A stretch of DNA of 64,000 nt from Argopecten irradians (GCF_041381155.1 NC_091144.1:20593544-20657543), one strand, 5' to 3'. Positions 48,201-62,100 are shown, counted from the first letter of the stretch. The notes: generated from the sequence alone by a model not told the origin. Numbers and translations: made by a program.

Positions 48201-51200
48201 GGGCCAAGACTTCTTGACCCCATCTCTCATCTTGTCAAAAGGTCAAGGGTAGATTAATTTTCTGGCAACACGAAATGACAAATCGGTTTTTGGAAAAAAG
48301 AAGTAGAAAATCTTTCTATTAAAAATATATTGTTTTGCTGTTACATGGACCTCATAATATCGCATTTTGCCATTTATTGCAAATTTTATTCAATATTTCG
48401 CAAGATCAAATAAGATGTCCTTTTTCTTACATAAAATATCTCCCAGATAGTCTAATCTGTTATATATAAAAAAAAAATGTTGGTTCTTTTACAAATGACG
48501 CGAAGAATACTCTAAAAGCATACTCGTCAAAAGAGTATTGGTAATTAGAGGTGATTAGATTGAAAACTTGGACATGATGGGAATCGTTAAATATAAGTCT
48601 CAAAACCCTACTGCAGTCATTGAATTGTGTTCTTCAAATCCCATATCTACTGGACAAGTGGACACTTTTCTGGAAAAATCAAATATCCATTTCATTACAC
48701 TGACAACGGTAATATTGAAAGTGTTCACCATCAAGAGGAAACTGAGAAAGTATTTCAGTCTCTCAAGTAGTTAAGGAGACTTAATATAGGAAACAGGACA
48801 AGAAATATGGCAAATACGTTGACCACATTTTAACGCCGTGACCACTAAACAATGATGGCACTTTTCTAGTAGACAGAATTTTCCGCTTGACTGACGAACT
48901 GATATTTTGATTATGATGATGCAATACATAAGTAGTCTACCACATCATCTCACGGTTTTGTTTGTACTAGGCCTTGTCTAGACGAGACAGGCTCATGATA
49001 AAATGGAGGATGTTAAGCATGGGTTCTTCGTAGTTGCAATCAATTTGTGTTCTATAGCCCTTAGGTATACACCAACTTTGTTCAGTAATATACTGTATGA
49101 AATATTATTTATTCTGATTAAAGTAACATTTGAAATCTCGATGATAATTTTGAAGTGTTTTTTTTTCTTCAGTAGTCTTTTCAGATCTTTTTTTTAATAA
49201 TTCAAAGCCTTAGACAAACATGGAAGATCCTTTATTAACTTTTGTAAAAATAAGTCTAAAATATTTTTGTTTTTTTGCTTTATGTACGGTTAGACGAAAA
49301 TACATCTATGCAGGGATAACATAACAATTACAAATGACACTGTACAAATGTGAAATGAAATTGGAGACCCCTTGGTTTGACCATGTGCACTCATTTTACC
49401 ACCCGGTAGACATAAATACCATGCTTTATAGCGCAATACTCATTTGATCTCTTACTTGATTTTGTAAAACTAAAACCCAATGCATTGTAAGTATCAATGC
49501 TGTTACATTTGGTGAGGAATAACATATTACCAATTATTGATTATTCAATACAAATAATACGACACGTATAACTTAAGTTTGACAAAAAATTAAAGAAATA
49601 TATCTTTTAATAACTTACTTGATGAATCATTATAATACAAAGCTCTTGTGTACAACCCAGGGACACAAACAAACTAAAATGTAAATAGTAATTTAAAATT
49701 ACCGGGATAATAATTTGACCAGACATAATGCGGTCGTCCTGCAAAAGACACAAATCACTCCTAAGTTCAAAATCAGATTACGGTTTATGTTAAGAGGCCT
49801 CTTTCCTGAGTAACACTGCAGGCAAGCTTCACCACTGATATTTTTCACACATGTATTTAAAGAAAAATAAATACAATTGAGATTTGTTTTCCAGGTACCT
49901 CTTAGCTCTTATGCGTAAAACGTGATCTGAGTACCAATTAAATTCGTTTCCCTTTCTAACAAAACTCTTTTCATTTAGCCTCATTTTATATTCCAAAATT
50001 ATAGGGATTTGACTTCCTAGTCAGACATAAGAGCATTGAACGAACATGTGATTTTAACATATCTTTACAAAAATATTGACAAAATGTAAACAGAGGATTT
50101 TTGTCAATAACCAAGGGCATGTCTTGATGGCGATTGTACCATATGACAGCCTATGTATTATCAGCATTTATGTCACATTTACAGTGTGTTATGGCACTTA
50201 CTGTACTATACGAAGAAGGATGGTATTTACCTATAGTCAATATAACCTAACAAGTGATTTCAACCTTGTAACCCATATATGGAGTTTTTAATTCATCATG
50301 TCGGCGGGATACTTCCTAGTTACGACCGCCAATGTCGAGTTGTCCTAACAATTGAAAATAAAATGTGAACAGAATTCCGTAATAAATTTGGGCGTTAATG
50401 TCGAAATTAAAATTCGTAACTTAAAACTACATTAGTACTGCTACAAACCTTTTTTGACAATTACCTGTACGTAATATTAACCACGTAATAAACTTAGCAT
50501 CTTTTTAGCTCAACAAGAAGTTCATTTGTACCCCGAATGACACTTGCAAAGACGTATTTTATATTGCCTAAATAGTAGAATGGATGATATTTCCAACTAA
50601 CTCTGCAATGTTGAATTTTGTTCTTGATTATATTTCTCTGTTTGAAACTAGTCACCAAGAAATGCCTTGATTGCTATGACTTGTGGTTGTTATAAATGAT
50701 ACAAGAAACTTTTTCCGGTCGAATATATACCACATCATAGTTTCTTTTTCATTTTTTATAACAAATGTACATGTTGATACTAACCATTGTATATTTTACT
50801 ATTTTATAAGGTTCTGACAGATACAATTAACGTATCCTGTCGTAATGTGTTGTCCAGTGCGTATTACTTTACTTGACGAGGGGTATGTCGTAAAATATTT
50901 TGGATGAACCCTCTCCAAGAACAGAGGACAGCTGCTATATAGGCTATATAAATATTGTACATAAATCTTATTTCTATACCATATTTGATAAGATAATTAA
51001 TGCAGAATGCGTATATGTTAAAAACTAAACTTAATAATGGAAGGAAGGGATTGAAATAGGCGTAGCCAGATTTCCTATCTATTTGATGAATATGATGTCA
51101 ATAAAATTGAAATTGAAAACTTATATAGATTATGAGATAATCATAAATTCCTGTCAGTATTCTAGGTAAGGAAATGTCTACTTGGACAGTACATATGTTT

Positions 51201-51833
51201 GTATTTAGATCAAACCTTCCAGGGATGCTTACGCTATCGTTTCCGGTTAAGTGATACACATGTATGGAGTTTTCGAACTAAATGTATAGCATTTTTAATA
51301 TTCGTCGTCAATCTAATTAGATAGAGATCCTCACTATCACTCTTTTACATAACCTCCATTAAACGGAGTGAGTTTTTAAGGGCTTGTCGCTTAACCAGAT
51401 TATGATTGGTTTCCAGTTATGATATTGAATATGACTGGAGAATAAGTGTATATGTTCTAGTTTTAAAATGGTGGAAGTACCACATATCAATTTCATATAA
51501 GAATATGAATAAGGCGTTTTGATGTTTGTATTTCCGGCAATTTAGAGAACATTTAGTGTTTTCATTCTATACTTTTCCTAACTGATATATAATTTCCGCT
51601 GCAGATCCAGGGTCAAGTAGAGGGATACGGGAACCATTTTATATGTTTACAAGATCTATAATACAATGTGACATAATGCATGATATGTCATGATGAAAAT
51701 GTGACAACTTGCTCAATGAATTTGGCTGAATAATTCAGTCAATCACCTGTGACAACGGCAAACTAACATTAATCTATTGCACGAGTACTAAAACATCAGA
51801 GGAATTCTGATATGGAACAGACTCGGTAGTAGT
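45299..51833. other. Gene-poor AT-rich intergenic DNA
   Basis: About 6.5 kb without a supportable gene. A 28-base tandem duplication (GGCATCATACATACAAGTGG) lies at 46153-46208. The short frames at 47.0, 48.6, 49.0 and 50.1 kb lack domain, start-context or splice evidence. No RNA gene was seen. Confidence 0.4.
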
Positions 51834-51880
51834 AGATGATGACGACGACGATGATGATGAAAATGAATATTGATAATTGA

Positions 51881-51903
<23 letters not shown>
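51834..51903 (+). repeat. GAT/GAC trinucleotide run and a 22-base poly-C
   Basis: A GATGATGACGACGACGATGATGATGA stretch is followed 20 bases later by 22 consecutive C (51882-51903). Exact homopolymer length may be an assembly estimate. Confidence 0.85.
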
Positions 51904-51912
<9 letters not shown>

Positions 51913-52492
51913 ACTTTGTTGTCGACGAAAGAATTCCTGACACTCATGTGTAGAAGTCAAAGGTGAAAATACCTTCAAATTATCAACAAGGTGTGGAGTT
52001 TATATAAATAAGAAATTGGAAATAGAAAAAAATACTGAATGAAGTTTATCCTTATGGTCATTGAACTATGCTTGTATCAATTGGAAACAGACTGTTACAA
52101 GGTAGGGGATTGTGTCTGCTTATAAGATATGATAAACAATTCTTTCCTCTTGATATACATTGTAGTCTTGTCATAGAAAACAAAAATGATTTCGTTCTCG
52201 TCAATACTTTTACATGAATGATTGTTTCTATAATGTATACACAATTCGAATAAAGTAGTATCTTATTCGCTAGAATTTGATTAGTACCGAGGTATGTCTC
52301 TTATGTGGTTTATTACTATTATTATCATATTTTTTTTTCTTTTTAGTTTTTTTAAATTTGTTTTTGTTTTGATTGTTTTGTTTGTTGCTTTAAAAGAAGT
52401 TCGATACAAGTATATTTGTTTTGTTTATAGCTTGCCTCTCGGCGTTATAAGTAACTAGTTACCAGAACCCGGTAGTTGTTCAAATGAAATAT
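51904..52492. other. Intergenic DNA, nothing recognised
   Basis: T-rich in its right half (52320-52400). No feature could be supported. Confidence 0.4.
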
Positions 52493-53125
52493 ACGTGACG
52501 CTACCCAAATTGGTACACTTTTTGAAGAAAATCGCTAAAATTTTCTTACGTGTGCTTGAATCCAGATTTTTCTTTTAACATTCCAAAAATAGATGCCTTC
52601 AGCTTTAATTTCATGATTTGTTTACTTGTCAGCAGTGCATATATTTATAGATAGAGAGTTTTGAAGCATGACCGGTCCAGCCCTGTGTTTCAGCATGTTT
52701 GAGTACCCAAAATGGTACACCTCCTAAATTTGATTTGATTAATAAATATCTAGACATGATAAAAAATGTTTGAATTCATATAAGGAAAGTTCAAACAATT
52801 TTTAATTGATTTTAGCCATGTATCTGTCAAAAAAAATCCATTCAGCAATTGTTTTCTGTGTATTGAAATATATGGTGTATTTAGGGTTGTCGCACGACGT
52901 TCGTTCCCCAGATTTTTTAACAATTGCATTATTTTCATTTTTAACTAGAGATAATAAGCAACAGGAAAGAAAATGACATATAAAAACTGTCACAGTTACT
53001 GTTAATCACCTTAATTTTTGTTCAGGACAGTTATTGTCAGTTTAGAGTGTAAACTGAAAATTCTGCCTCATATATATCAAAAGTGTACCAATTTGGGTAG
53101 CGTACCAATTTGGGTAGCGTCACGT
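52493..53125. mobile_element. Inverted-repeat element, family F (633 bases)
   Basis: Left end ACGTGACGCTACCCAAATTG followed by GTACACTTTT; the right end is its inverse, with the inner 17-base part GTACCAATTTGGGTAGC present twice in a row (53085-53101 and 53103-53119). A further variant, GTACCCAAAATGGTACACCT, lies inside at about 52703. The repeated TIR words could be transposase-binding sites. No coding sequence and no clear target duplication. Confidence 0.65.
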
Positions 53126-54820
53126 TAAATCACTCTGGGACTTAATATCAAGAGCATGCTTTACGTCGATATCTCGTCTACTTACACGGTCACATGAAAG
53201 CCGAATAAGTTATTTACTTAGATTAGGTTATCTAAGTTCTCTATCTACACGACTCCAAATTACGATTGAACTTTTAATCTTTCCTTTTTCGTCTTACAAA
53301 TCAGTCGATCGTTGATATTAAAAACGATAACCGCTACTGTCACGTCAAATAAAAAAACACCCAATATGGTGAAGGAAAAAAAGGGGAAAAAATATCATGA
53401 ACGGTGGATTTGTGTGTCAAAATTGGTGGGTATTCCTCAAGATTGGCACTACCGATCAGGCCACGTATCGCGCCACAACAGAATCCCCTTATTTGGTTTA
53501 TATAGGAAGAACATTACCACAATAAATATAGGAATAATAGACATGTTACTTTGTAACTAAGATAAACACCAAGTCCAGAAAATGTTTCAAACCCCCCAAA
53601 TAAAACCCGGTAGTATTACAATTAACACGTTCTAAGTCCTACATATATGCGAACGTCAATAAAACTTCGAATATGACAATGAACACGTAGCCGATCTGTA
53701 ATTAAGACTTTCTTCAACAATTAGGGTAGGGTACTTCCTAGTTTGGATCGATCTATCATGATTTTATACTAACAACACAGTTCAAAAATTGAACGGGATA
53801 ACGTAATAGACACTTAAGGCCTTACGTCAAAACCAGATAAAAAGTGGCATCGAATTACTTTGTTGCGCAACTCAAGGAATTCTGTCACTATGTCCATCTA
53901 TAGACAATTGATTGATGACTGTTGGGCAGTGCTTTGTTTTCATTCCGGAACTCCGGATTTTTCAATCCGGATTTTATCAATCGTAAAACACAAAGTACAA
54001 CTATATCCGGACACCACAAACACTTCAACCAGATCATTGAATTAAAAACTTTGATCATTAATATTAAAGATCGACAATCTCGACATTATTTTTTGTTTGT
54101 TTGTAGAAAAGTGGGGAAAAAATTAGGGTCGGGGGGGGGGGGGGGGTAAAAAAATTAGGGTCGGTCCGGTAACCCTAAACAGTCATATTATTTTTTGGCC
54201 TAATGAATGTTAAACTTTACTGGTGGTCTCCTGTTATTTTATCTATATTATATTGTATTTTTAACTTAGTGATTATTTGACTTTTTCGTCCATTGCGATT
54301 TTTTTCTGTTTGTTTTCAGAAACATTTATTTTTTATTTTTGTTCATCCTCGGTAACCTAGGCGATATATACACTAACGTTGATAAGTGTAGCGTAGTGTG
54401 GTGCAATCACCCGTGGGTCTCCGACGATGATTTTTGTCTGAACCCATACGTACTTCGGCTATGACTCTTTTGATAAGGGGAGGTAACTTTAACAAATCGA
54501 TTCTGAAGACGACATTGACATACAGTATCTATCTTATCTACTTGTCAATTTGAATTAATTCGAAAAGCGTTTAATTGAAACATGTACTTTGCAACTCAAT
54601 ATTGATTACATTCATCAGAGAAATAGAGGTTTGCGTATTCTGTTCGGATAAGTCGTCAGATTCATGAATGAGCATGAAGAGGATTTATCAGCGTTTGTAG
54701 ATTTTATCAATTAAGGAGAATTAAAGAGGAAGAATACCACGGGCACTGACCTTGTTTATAAAATTCATATAAGTATATATAGGTTGTTTTTGTAATGGTA
54801 TCAAATTCGAATTTAGGTGG
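53126..54820. other. Intergenic DNA with a 16-base poly-G
   Basis: AT-rich. At 54131-54146 there are 16 consecutive G bounded on both sides by the direct repeat AAAAAATTAGGGTCGG, possibly replication slippage. No gene was supported; the frame at 53312-53560 lacks features. Confidence 0.4.
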
Positions 54821-54928
54821 CTGATTTAGGCCATTTCGTTTTGTTGTCTTTTCGCCCCGAAAAGACGACATTTAAGGTTTCTTAATTCTCATCTTTTCGG
54901 GGCGAAAAGACGAAATGGCACAAATCAG
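54821..54928. mobile_element. Short foldback element (about 108 bases)
   Basis: The left arm CTGATTTAGGCCATTTCG..TCTTTTCGCCCCGAAAAGAC is mirrored by the right arm TCTTTTCGGGGCGAAAAGAC..GAAATGGCACAAATCAG around a small AT-rich loop. The inner words are themselves palindromic (TTTTCGCCCCGAAAA). Probably a tiny MITE relic; transcribed, it would form a strong hairpin. Confidence 0.55.
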
Positions 54929-56219
54929 TTACGGTATGTCTCAGACATTTGCCTAAAAAATACAATACAATTTATACAAGAGGAGATTGGATGACAGTGC
55001 GCTGAATCCGTTTTTCTCAGGAGCGAAAATATTATCAGCTTACACAACACTTACCCAAATGACGGACATCCGTATTTTCAGCAACATTTATGCACTAGAG
55101 CTATATTTGACAATAAATTAATTTATTTTTTCATAAAGCTTTTCATATATGGAAACTATTAGATACTTTTCACGATCATATATTTATTTCATATAGGCAG
55201 TTCGGAAGTTGAATCAGACTTTCTGGGAAAATTGAAAATTTCAATGAGTGAAATCAGTTAATTACAAAATCTTATTGAAGTACACAGATTACCGAACACA
55301 TCATTTTTTTCATTATAGACTGTAATCTGCCGACACAAAGTATTAAAGTTTCCTCATGTCTATATAAGGACGTCTCGAGAAACCTATTAGTGTTTTAATC
55401 ATGTTCTCTCAAAAATCAAGATGGGGTTTACTGGAATGAAGGGCGAACAGGTTTGTTGGGTAGCTCTATGAGGGGTCCAATATTCTAATACCTTTTCCCG
55501 GATAACTAATGTGTTCATAGACGTTGTATTAGATCTGTAGTATGATGGGATACCACGCTTGTTCAAAAGAATGAGTTTGATTTTGGTGACCAAGACCACA
55601 TACATGTATGTACAGTGGTCATAAAAGCTACCCCTGAAAGTCTTTAAATGACTTATTAGTGATGTTGCTTTCTAATGGTCTTGGAATTGAATGTACACAA
55701 TGTCAATTTAAAGTGAACTATGAGAAAGATCCCTGCATCTCTATGTAAGAAATATGTCATCAGCCATCGGACTTTCATAATGTATATGCTAGGTGTTAGA
55801 GCCAGAGTATCTCGAGCTACATAAAAACAGTGAAAAACAACATTTCAAAATTCAAAACTACAAGCCAGTGGGCTTAATTTTTTTTCAAATTTTCATTAAA
55901 GATTTACATAAGGACAAAGAGTAAAACATTTGGATTTTAAAGAATGATCCATGAAGTGTTTTCTGGAATTCTGGGAGAAAAATAACTGTAACAAGAATTA
56001 TTTGTACAGATTGACAAGGGAAAGACAATTTGAAATGAACAGAGGATTGGTCGTAACTTTACTTGTAAAAAGAAATAAACAATCAATATTACAATCTATA
56101 TGTTACACTTTATTTACACTTGCAATAATAATACACATTACCCATCAAGGACGTATTTGAGACTTTAAAATATCTTAGTCAACAGTTTTATCAAGTTTCC
56201 TTCAACTTTTATAAGATTC
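54929..56219. other. Intergenic DNA, nothing recognised
   Basis: AT-rich. The minus-strand frame 55399-55605 (containing REKVLEYWTPHRATQQ) is mildly protein-like, but no family or splice structure was recognised. Confidence 0.35.
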
Positions 56220-56556
56220 TTGAAGATGCTCAACCACTGACAAATGGTGTTTTTTTCTATCAAAAACAGGAGCAGACGAATTAATACTTTTCTTCAGTTA
56301 CATAAGTTGCTTACTTAACACCATTACCGCATTGAAAAGTTTGAGCTTTTAATTTCACTTCAAGATGAACATATTAAAGATAATTAAATCCCGAAAAAAT
56401 CCCATGGCACTATATCCTATATGGAATGAAGTACGGTACTGATTGCACATGCACCATAAACAAAAGTAATTATTTTATGTTATTTTTTTTGTTAGACATA
56501 GTAATCACCAATTAATGAGTATGTCTGATGTTTAGTCCAAAGTGGACCATCTTTAA
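56220..56556 (+). mobile_element. TTAA-bounded element, family C, copy 2
   Basis: This aligns along its whole 337 bases with the reverse strand of 9794-10157: shared ACTGACAAATGGT, ATCAAAAA.AGGAGCAGACGA, TTTTCTTCAGTTACA, TTGAAAAGTTTGAGCTT and TATATGGAATGAAGTAC. The left border is TTGAAGATGC (TTAA mutated to TTGA) and the right border GACCATCTTTAA. It is older or more diverged than copy 1 and carries no coding sequence. Confidence 0.65.
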
Positions 56557-56589
56557 CATAAAATTGAAAGAAATCATTACAGAAGTTCA

Positions 56590-57055
56590 GGAAAATGTAT
56601 TTATTTCCTTTGTAGAATTTACTTTCCTATGAAGAATTTACTTTCCTATGGAGAATTTACTTTCCTATGGAGAAAATTTACTTTCTATGGAGAATTTACT
56701 TTGCTATGAGAAATTACTTCTATGGAGAATTTACTTTCTATGAAGAATTTCTTTCCTATAGAATTTACTTTCCTATGGGAATTTACTTTCCTATAGAGAA
56801 TTTACTTTCATATGGAGAATTTACTTTCTATGAAGAATTTACTTTCTATGAAGAATATGAAGAATTACTTTCCTAGAGAATTTACTTTCCTATGAAGAAA
56901 TTTTTTCCTATAGAGAATTTACTTTCCTATAGAGAATTTACTTTCTATAGGAATTTACTTTCCTATGGAGAATTTCAAGTGAATAGAATTTACTTTCCTA
57001 TCGAGAATTTACTTTTTGAATTTACTTTCCATGGAATAACTTTGCTATTAAATTT
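56590..57055 (+). repeat. About 20-base minisatellite, GAATTTACTTTCCTATGGA
   Basis: More than twenty imperfect copies of the unit, many with one- or two-base deletions (for example TTTACTTTCTATG against TTTACTTTCCTATG). Phe/Tyr/Glu-rich open frames across it are repeat translations. It lies about 2.1 kb beyond the NAGK stop on the minus-strand side. Confidence 0.9.
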
Positions 57056-58810
57056 ACTTCTTTCATGATGTAAAAATCTTCATTGTATTTATTTGATCCC
57101 CAAAAACAATTACACCATGACACATGTTACTGTACAACATAAAGTGTCTGTTGTGTAGAGACTGCCATTGTTTCCACGGTTACTATTGAGCTACAAAAAC
57201 AACAAAATTTTATTTATATGTTAATGCATATCAGCTAATCTTGAAACAATGTTCCAAACTACAAACAAATTTACACTCAAATATCCAATGTTATGCAGTA
57301 ATCAGAAATTGAATGTAATCTAATTTTGTGATTCCTACATACAAGCATATGATTTAAAAATTACCTTCGGAATAAAGCTGAAACCCAGCATACACTCTCA
57401 ACCAATCATTAATTTATTCTCGACATCCACTACTCAAAAAGCCACGTTATAAAATATTTAAAATATGTGTAACTTCCTGAGAACTTTTTGTATTGTTTTC
57501 TAAAAATAATTATAGACAATACATTTGTACAATCATATTGCCTTATCGATAATCATAACATTAAAAATAATCATTAAAAAACACATGAATAAACAAATTC
57601 TATCACCATAACAAATGTTTTTCCTATTTTTTTTTCAAAATAAAAGATAATGTATGTACAATACTTCATACTGTAAACTTAAAGATATATGAACTTCACT
57701 GTATGGCACTGACAGTGCTATAATATAAACTGTAATTAGAGTGTGAAATGAGGACAATTAGCATGCAGTACATTATAGTCTCTGAAAACTAACTACAATG
57801 TACACTAGCCTTAAGATATGAACAGCTTGAACAATTGCGTAGAAAAAATATGGTCAAATAAAACAAACAAACTAGTATAAAAACCAAATAGTTTTGTGAA
57901 TTAAAATTTGCGGTTTGGATTTCTACAAATGTACTTTATCGATGTACAGTAATAGGAAATCAGGTGGAAAAATGAAATACCCCCTCTCTCCCTTGAAATA
58001 AGTTTAAAAGTTTCAACCATAAGACTTTCTGAGCCTTTGGTAGCTTATCTGAGGGTTGGGATAGAGAGTAAATGTAAATAAATTAATTCAATGAAAACTT
58101 AATCTTAAGTATGTAAATACTGCCAAAGCAAGAGTAAATCAATCATCATCATTGTCATCAGCAGTATTTCATTTAATCAACGTTGATCTGGAATACCGAA
58201 GTAAGAGTCAGGATGAGTTGAGTTACATGTAATACCTCCACAGAAGGAAGAGTGTGTTTGTAAGAAAGGGGACATAACTGAAATAAATACAGTTGATATT
58301 CTGATAATCTTCAATTTTCTTTTGTTCAAATTTGATTTACATTAATTGTAAATTAACTTAATTAAAGAGAAATAAATATTAATGTTACAACTTGTAATGT
58401 CTATAATAACCACCTATAAATACGTTTACCTCAAATAAACTGGCTTTTATGCTAAATGTACATGTAAGTCATTCTAGGCCTAAAATCTAATTTTATTTTG
58501 TAGCAATAAAAAAAATTAGAATTAGATTATGGAAATGATATATAATATCATAAAACATAGCCTGCTTTTCCTGAGATACTAACATCAAACTTGGACATTC
58601 TGACAAAAAAGTGACTACAGCTGAGCCTATAGTTAATTCTGACACCTTCACTTTCTGGAGTAGCTGGATAATGAACTAGCTGGAGAGATGTTATTTATAA
58701 AGAACTTATACAACAGGTTTAAAATAGAAAGTGAAGTTACTGGATTAACATAATTAAACTAGATTAATGAGCAGGTTCCATATTTTCATTTTGGGCCAAA
58801 ATACACCAGA
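57056..58810. other. Intergenic or distal NAGK 3' UTR, nothing recognised
   Basis: AT-rich, no open frame of note. If NAGK has a long 3' UTR on the minus strand it could extend here, since TTTATT (minus AATAAA) occurs near 57208 and elsewhere. That cannot be decided from sequence. Confidence 0.35.
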
Positions 58811-59019
58811 GCCGTTTTCGTTTATTCGGAACAACTGGTTCGACCGTTGGTCAAAGTCATTATTTCAAGTATAAAACCTGACATCCTGCAGTTTTTGATA
58901 CAGGCATGTGAGGGCTTTGTCAAGGCTCGTCTGAAAGCAATTTAAAATCACCAGGTCCGTCTTTAATTAATAAACGAACAACTAGGTCCAACCAGTCAAA
59001 CCGTATAATCGAAAACGGC
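58811..59019. mobile_element. Small inverted-repeat element, family G
   Basis: GCCGTTTTCGTTTATTCGG at the left is mirrored at the right by the inverse of GCCGTTTTCGATTATACGG. The inner part TGGTTCGACC is likewise mirrored by GGTCCAACCA. Length is 209 bases and it is non-coding. It lies 175 bases past the NAGK stop, so it is probably within the NAGK 3' UTR. Single copy in the window. Confidence 0.55.
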
Positions 59020-59194
59020 CTAGATGTCTATTTGACAGAATGTCCAAGTGTGGTAATAAGGTTAGAGGAAATTCAGGCTAAAAATCAATCTGAAGATAGC
59101 ATGAACAATTAAGTACCAAGTAAAATTTGACAACCAAGCACTGTTCAGTAAAATTTCGTTGTATTCTTTTGTTATCCAGATGTGGTGGAATGTT

Positions 59195-62100
59195 TTATTT
59201 TCCCAGCTCTGTTTTAAAGAACACTGATGCATTTTTTGAGTAGTCCATTGGCAAGATTTTCCCAATACTAGTAGCACCTATACTAGCTGCGCCAAAGGCT
59301 GCGGTCTGTTGTAAGGCACATAGACTGAACTGATGGATTCTGTGGGAGGTACTCTTCTTCATCACCTCCATAAAACCTTCAACAAAACATAATCTGGTTT
59401 TAAAGAGAAAGATTGTAAAAAGGAAGCTAAACAATATATTTTCCACTAAATGGTATGCATATATTTTTATTTTATTAATTATATATTCAGACAATTTTGC
59501 ATTTGAAGGAATCCAAGTGAATAGTGGCGGCCTCCATTCAACTTCTGTACATACAGAAAAACGTCATTATAAAAACTACCCAGGGGTCTAGGTAAAAGTG
59601 GTCTTAATAGTAAGGTGGTCTTTATTTGACCAAATTCTATCTTAAAAAACAACAACAATAATTCTGTACAACCATTATATCAAATACCTATTTTCCTATA
59701 CAACGATGTTTCTGCTACAAGATTAAATATTGATGAAAGAATACATTAAATTATTTCACAATTAATTACAGACAGTAATTTATCAAATATTAAATATCTC
59801 CTAGCAGGTAGGTTCTTATTCCTGTTGCAATTAAAAGTTTTTATTAGACAAAAGAAATCAGAGGGAAAAAATGGTGGCCTTATTAAGGGGAGATAATCAA
59901 AGAAAAATCTATATACAGTAGCATTTAAAGAAACTATAGAAAAGTTGTAAAATTATCACCAAATCAATGACAAAACTATACCATAGCCCTAAAGTTTTCT
60001 AGACCTTAGACTTTATTATTATATGTGCTGTATTCTTGTACATACCCGATTTCATGAGCTCCCAGCTTTTCCACACAGATCCAACACATACCACACTGAG
60101 GCCCTGCTCTAGGAGAGTCTAGAGGAAACAATAACATTAGTTTTGTACCACCAGATTCAAGTTATGCAGCCACAGGTCACAAATATATATAGTACATGTA
60201 AACACATATATATAAAACCTGAGCAAAAAATTGCAAAAAATCAGTACTAAAGCCTTTGGTTTATGAATGCATATGATAATATGCATGAGAATGATTTGAT
60301 TATTTGTCTTTTTAACTAAATTATAAAGTCTTTTTGATTATTTCATTAAATATTGTCTTAACAATACAAACGGAATATAAAGAGAAGGGCATATATCTTA
60401 ATCTTTGGTCAACGTTTATAGAAGAGACGAACATTAAGTCATATTATATCTACACATTTACTTTTTCATTGTTGATCAAGCACTTTTCAGTTCTTAGATT
60501 ATGAAATTATATGATTTTGTCTAGTGTGAAAAAAATTAAACAACCTGATCTATTTTCGGTTCGAGAGCTATAACGTGTCGTGCTAAAATCTCTCCCGCAT
60601 CATGGAACACTTGCTGGCATAGTTTGTCATTCTTATCTATGGCACCTGGGAATATCATACAAAATATTCAATCATTTCTTAAATAAGTTAATACATCAGT
60701 ATTAAGGAAAGCCAATTCATTATTTGCTTCATATATTTTCCAAAAACACCATGTGAATTGAATGATTTTTGAACTTTTTACTTGGATCACTATTAAATAT
60801 TCTCCAAGAGAACAAGAAATTAGTTTCAAGATTACTGTGTGATTAAAAATATCTTTAGACAGCAATTTGGCACAAAATTGCAGTCCAATTCCATATCTAT
60901 AACGTTATAAAATTCTTATATAAAATTCTTCATTACTGGTTTATGTATAAAAAACATTGACAGAGATTTTCGTTTTCAACTTTTACCTGCAGCTAACTCC
61001 TTGCAAAACCCGGCAATGAAGGATTTTTCAAAATTTGTGTAGAGGTAATGTAAGAGACCGTTTCTTTCTTCTATCTACAGAAAAAATAAAACATAATGTA
61101 TGTGTGAAAGATCACAATATATATCAACATTAATTCCCCTGATTCTTATTAAAACTCAATCTGCTATATCTGCCTGTAGACCGTCCACATGAAGAAGATT
61201 AGCAAAAAATTTCACCACCAGAAACTAGTTTTGGTCAAGGGGCAATAACTCCAGCAAACCAGCTATAATGCTTGCCAAATGCTTCAGGACATTTAAAAAT
61301 CATGTCACCAATCATGAAGTAAAATAGTATTACTGCACAGAAACAATTGGTACAGATAGACAACAAACAAATCTGAATTCACTATGATAAATAAACAAAT
61401 TAAACATTCTGGTTTTCATTTATGAAATTGAAATAAACTTGCAAAACACAATTTAATATTATTTTTGCTATAGACTGAAACAAAATACTGTAGTTTAATA
61501 AATTTTGGGCTCAGTATAGAACAGACAACAAACAATGAAAAATTTCAAATGTATTTTCTGCTCTTATTGTGTCAACATACATTTTCTCACTGTATAACAA
61601 TTAAATCATTAAAATTTAGAATTTCAGAGTACCTAATCCAATTATACTTATCCATCGATATCAAATCTGCAGTATCATTAGGTTCACCTTGAAGTATTTG
61701 AGCATGGTGTCCCGTACAAAAGTAACATCATACGGTCGAGGATGGAGGTTGTCTTCATGATCAAAGTATGCTTTGATGGCCCTCTGGCTAATCCAGTACG
61801 CTGAGGAAACAAAACAGACATCAAAATAAATAAGAAATCCCAGAGGGATCTTGGCGCCCACCAAAGAATAATCTATGTCTGACAATGGAAACCTAGGGAA
61901 CCTACATATGAAATTTGAGACAGATCACTTCAGTACTTTTTGAGAAATAGCAATAAGAACCTTTAACTAACAAATCCAAGATGGTTGCCTGGCGGCCATA
62001 TTGTTGACCGATTGGTCCCAAAATGCATTATGCACAACTAGGTCCCTAGGCGAACCTACATATAAAATTTGAGAAAGATCCCTTCTGTGCTTTCTGAGAA

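Noticed and set aside
48568-48774. Possible transposase fragment
   Set aside because: Only a vague resemblance; no catalytic motif and no flanking inverted repeats.
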